From Oscillatoriales cyanobacterium (GTDB taxonomy: Bacteria > Cyanobacteriota > Cyanobacteriia > CACIAM-69d): a stretch of DNA of 64,000 nucleotides. Under the pieces are notes generated by a model. The model was not told where the DNA came from. It saw only the letters and a list, made by a program, of their open reading frames with translations, and searched no databases. The stretch is taken from NCBI GenBank assembly GCA_004292515.1, contig RDXB01000040.1:1-64000 (forward strand). The letters run 5' to 3'. The position numbers and the translations under genes are program-made. Positions within the stretch are counted from its first letter, which is position 1, and each line of letters starts with the position of its first letter. Positions 62,834 through 64,000 of this stretch are shown piece by piece.

Positions 62834-64000
62834 CTAGGCTGCATCAAAGGATTCGATAATCCGCAAAAACAGCTCCATCCCCATCGCCAACGCCGTTTCA
62901 TCAAAATCAAAACGCGGGTGATGGTGCGGAAATGCCAGCCCTTTTTCAGGATTCGCCGCCCCCACAAAGAAATAGCAACCGGGCACTTCTTTCAGGAAAA
63001 ATGACATATCTTCGCTGCCCATCGTTTGGCAGTTTGGCACAATTCCCAAGGGTGTTTCGATCGCCGTTTCCGCCACTCGTCGCACTCGGTCGGCCGCCGC
63101 CGGATCATTAATGGTGGCGGGATAAATGCAGCGATAATCGAGTTCGTATTTTGCGCCGTGGGCCGCACAAATCCCATCGATCATCGCCGTGATTCGATCT
63201 TGAATTGCCCCTTCCAACGCCGGGTTGAAATAGCGCACTGTGCCGGTCAAAGTCGCCGTGTCTGCAATCACGTTTTTGGCGGTTCCGGCGTGAAATTCGC
63301 CCACCGTCACCACCGCCGAGTCGATCGGGTCAATGTTACGAGCCACGATGCTTTGCAGCGCCGTCACGATTTGCGCGCCCACCAGCACCGAGTCGATCGT
63401 TTGGTGGGGCATCGCGCCATGGCCGCCCCGCCCGAGAATCTTGCAGGAAAACAATTCCACCGCCGCCATCAGCGGCCCCGGCCGCACCCCGATCGTCCCT
63501 ACGGGCAGGTTATTCCAGAGGTGCAACCCAAAAATCGCATCCACATCGGGATTGCGCAACACCCCGGCTTCGATCATCGGTTTTGCGCCGCCGGGGCCCT
63601 CTTCAGCGGGCTGAAAAATTACCTTGATCGTGCCTGCCAACGATTGCCGATGCTGGGCTAAGTAATAGGCCGTGCCGAGGGCGATCGCCGTGTGCCCATC
63701 GTGGCCACAGGCGTGCATTCGGCCGTCATGGCGCGATCGGTAGTCCACCTCGTTCAGCTCTTGCACCGGCAGCGCATCCATGTCTGCCCGCAAGGCCAAG
63801 GTTGGGCCGGGGCGTGCGCCTTCGATTGTGGCGACGATGCCGGTTTGGGCAATGCCTGCTTGATAATCAATGCCCCATTCTCGCAACTTAGCTTCAATCA
63901 AAGCCGCTGTTTTGGTTTCTTGAAATCCCAACTCGGGGTATTGATGCAACTGTCGTCGCCAGGTGATCACTTGGGGCAACAGGTTCCGAACATCAAGCCG
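62834..64000 (-). CDS. M20-family amidohydrolase, 5' end beyond window
   Basis: At least 388 residues; the frame stays open to the right edge (upstream residues RLDVRNLLPQV precede WRRQLHQYPELGFQE), so the start is outside. Metal-binding M20 motifs: ALRADMDALPVQE, HACGHDGHTAIALGTA with the Cys-Gly-His-Asp set, PAEEGPGGAKPM, GLHLW and the C-terminal HHHPRFDFDE. This is the N-acyl-amino-acid/hippurate/IAA-conjugate hydrolase group, dinuclear zinc or manganese enzymes. Natural substrate unknown. Apparently single gene. Confidence 0.92.
   Translation of the reverse strand, partial: RLDVRNLLPQVITWRRQLHQYPELGFQETKTAALIEAKLREWGIDYQAGIAQTGIVATIEGARPGPTLALRADMDALPVQELNEVDYRSRHDGRMHACGHDGHTAIALGTAYYLAQHRQSLAGTIKVIFQPAEEGPGGAKPMIEAGVLRNPDVDAIFGLHLWNNLPVGTIGVRPGPLMAAVELFSCKILGRGGHGAMPHQTIDSVLVGAQIVTALQSIVARNIDPIDSAVVTVGEFHAGTAKNVIADTATLTGTVRYFNPALEGAIQDRITAMIDGICAAHGAKYELDYRCIYPATINDPAAADRVRRVAETAIETPLGIVPNCQTMGSEDMSFFLKEVPGCYFFVGAANPEKGLAFPHHHPRFDFDETALAMGMELFLRIIESFDAA

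Overview
The window reads as cyanobacterial chromosome. The evidence is a phycobilisome core gene (apcF), a probable phycocyanin lyase subunit (cpcF), a carboxysome shell gene (ccmK3-like), ferredoxin-dependent glutamate synthase, an NtcA-type glnA promoter, several cyanobacteria/plastid-specific families (DUF3727, DUF3611, DUF4079, complex C cofactor assembly) and very dense GCGATCGC/CGATCG (HIP1-like) sites. GC is fairly high for the phylum. This would suit a filamentous Limnothrix/Pseudanabaena-type lineage, but the sequence alone does not fix the genus.

Layout. 1-3.9 kb: accessory block with a STAND-type NTPase/TPR gene broken by a one-base frameshift, then a DUF4160/DUF2442 pair. 4-28.8 kb: core genes (tamB, complex C cofactor assembly, DUF3611-cpcF pair, cyclic-nucleotide-binding protein, argF, recA, DUF3727-mltG-yqeG, photolyase, folK-NUDIX, MgtC, cysteine desulfurase, polysaccharide deacetylase, glycosyltransferase-TPR). 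29-36.8 kb: rpsN, apcF, glnA with a near-perfect NtcA promoter, metallophosphoesterase, HAD hydrolase, thrB, ribokinase, tRNA-Thr. 36.9-40.8 kb: second accessory block, directly after the tRNA: a small helper protein, DUF2283, DUF2442, an NB-ARC/TPR NTPase with a C-terminal membrane segment, and two orphan genes. 41-57.5 kb: glutamate synthase, ccmK3-like, glyQ, DUF4079, comEC, GAF-PAS protein, a beta-propeller lipoprotein, a dehydrogenase/aminotransferase pair. 57.6-62.7 kb: third accessory block (orphan + S1-domain pair, HigBA, a long DUF2442 protein, a NACHT-HEAT NTPase). 62.8-64 kb: an M20 amidohydrolase running off the window.

The most interesting pattern is that all three STAND/NLR-like NTPases (starting at 167, 37998 and 62680) lie next to a DUF2442-family gene, although the NTPases are of three different architectures. 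STAND NTPases are established phage sensors in bacteria, and DUF2442 partners resemble toxin-antitoxin modules, so this may be an undescribed defence association. The second locus is also odd because a linker motif (MTQNNYG..NKNYQI) is present both at the end of a small upstream protein and at the start of the NTPase.

Intergenic space is unusually rich in small repeats: an 18-bp palindrome (AAGGGGCTTAAGCCCCTT) at the heart of a MITE-like family (10 copies), an 84-bp inverted-repeat element (3 full copies plus damaged ones, concentrated at the STAND loci), a GTGCGTGGGAG hairpin family, and 11-17 bp perfect or near-perfect tandem repeats in many intergenic gaps. No CRISPR array, prophage or intact transposase gene was seen.
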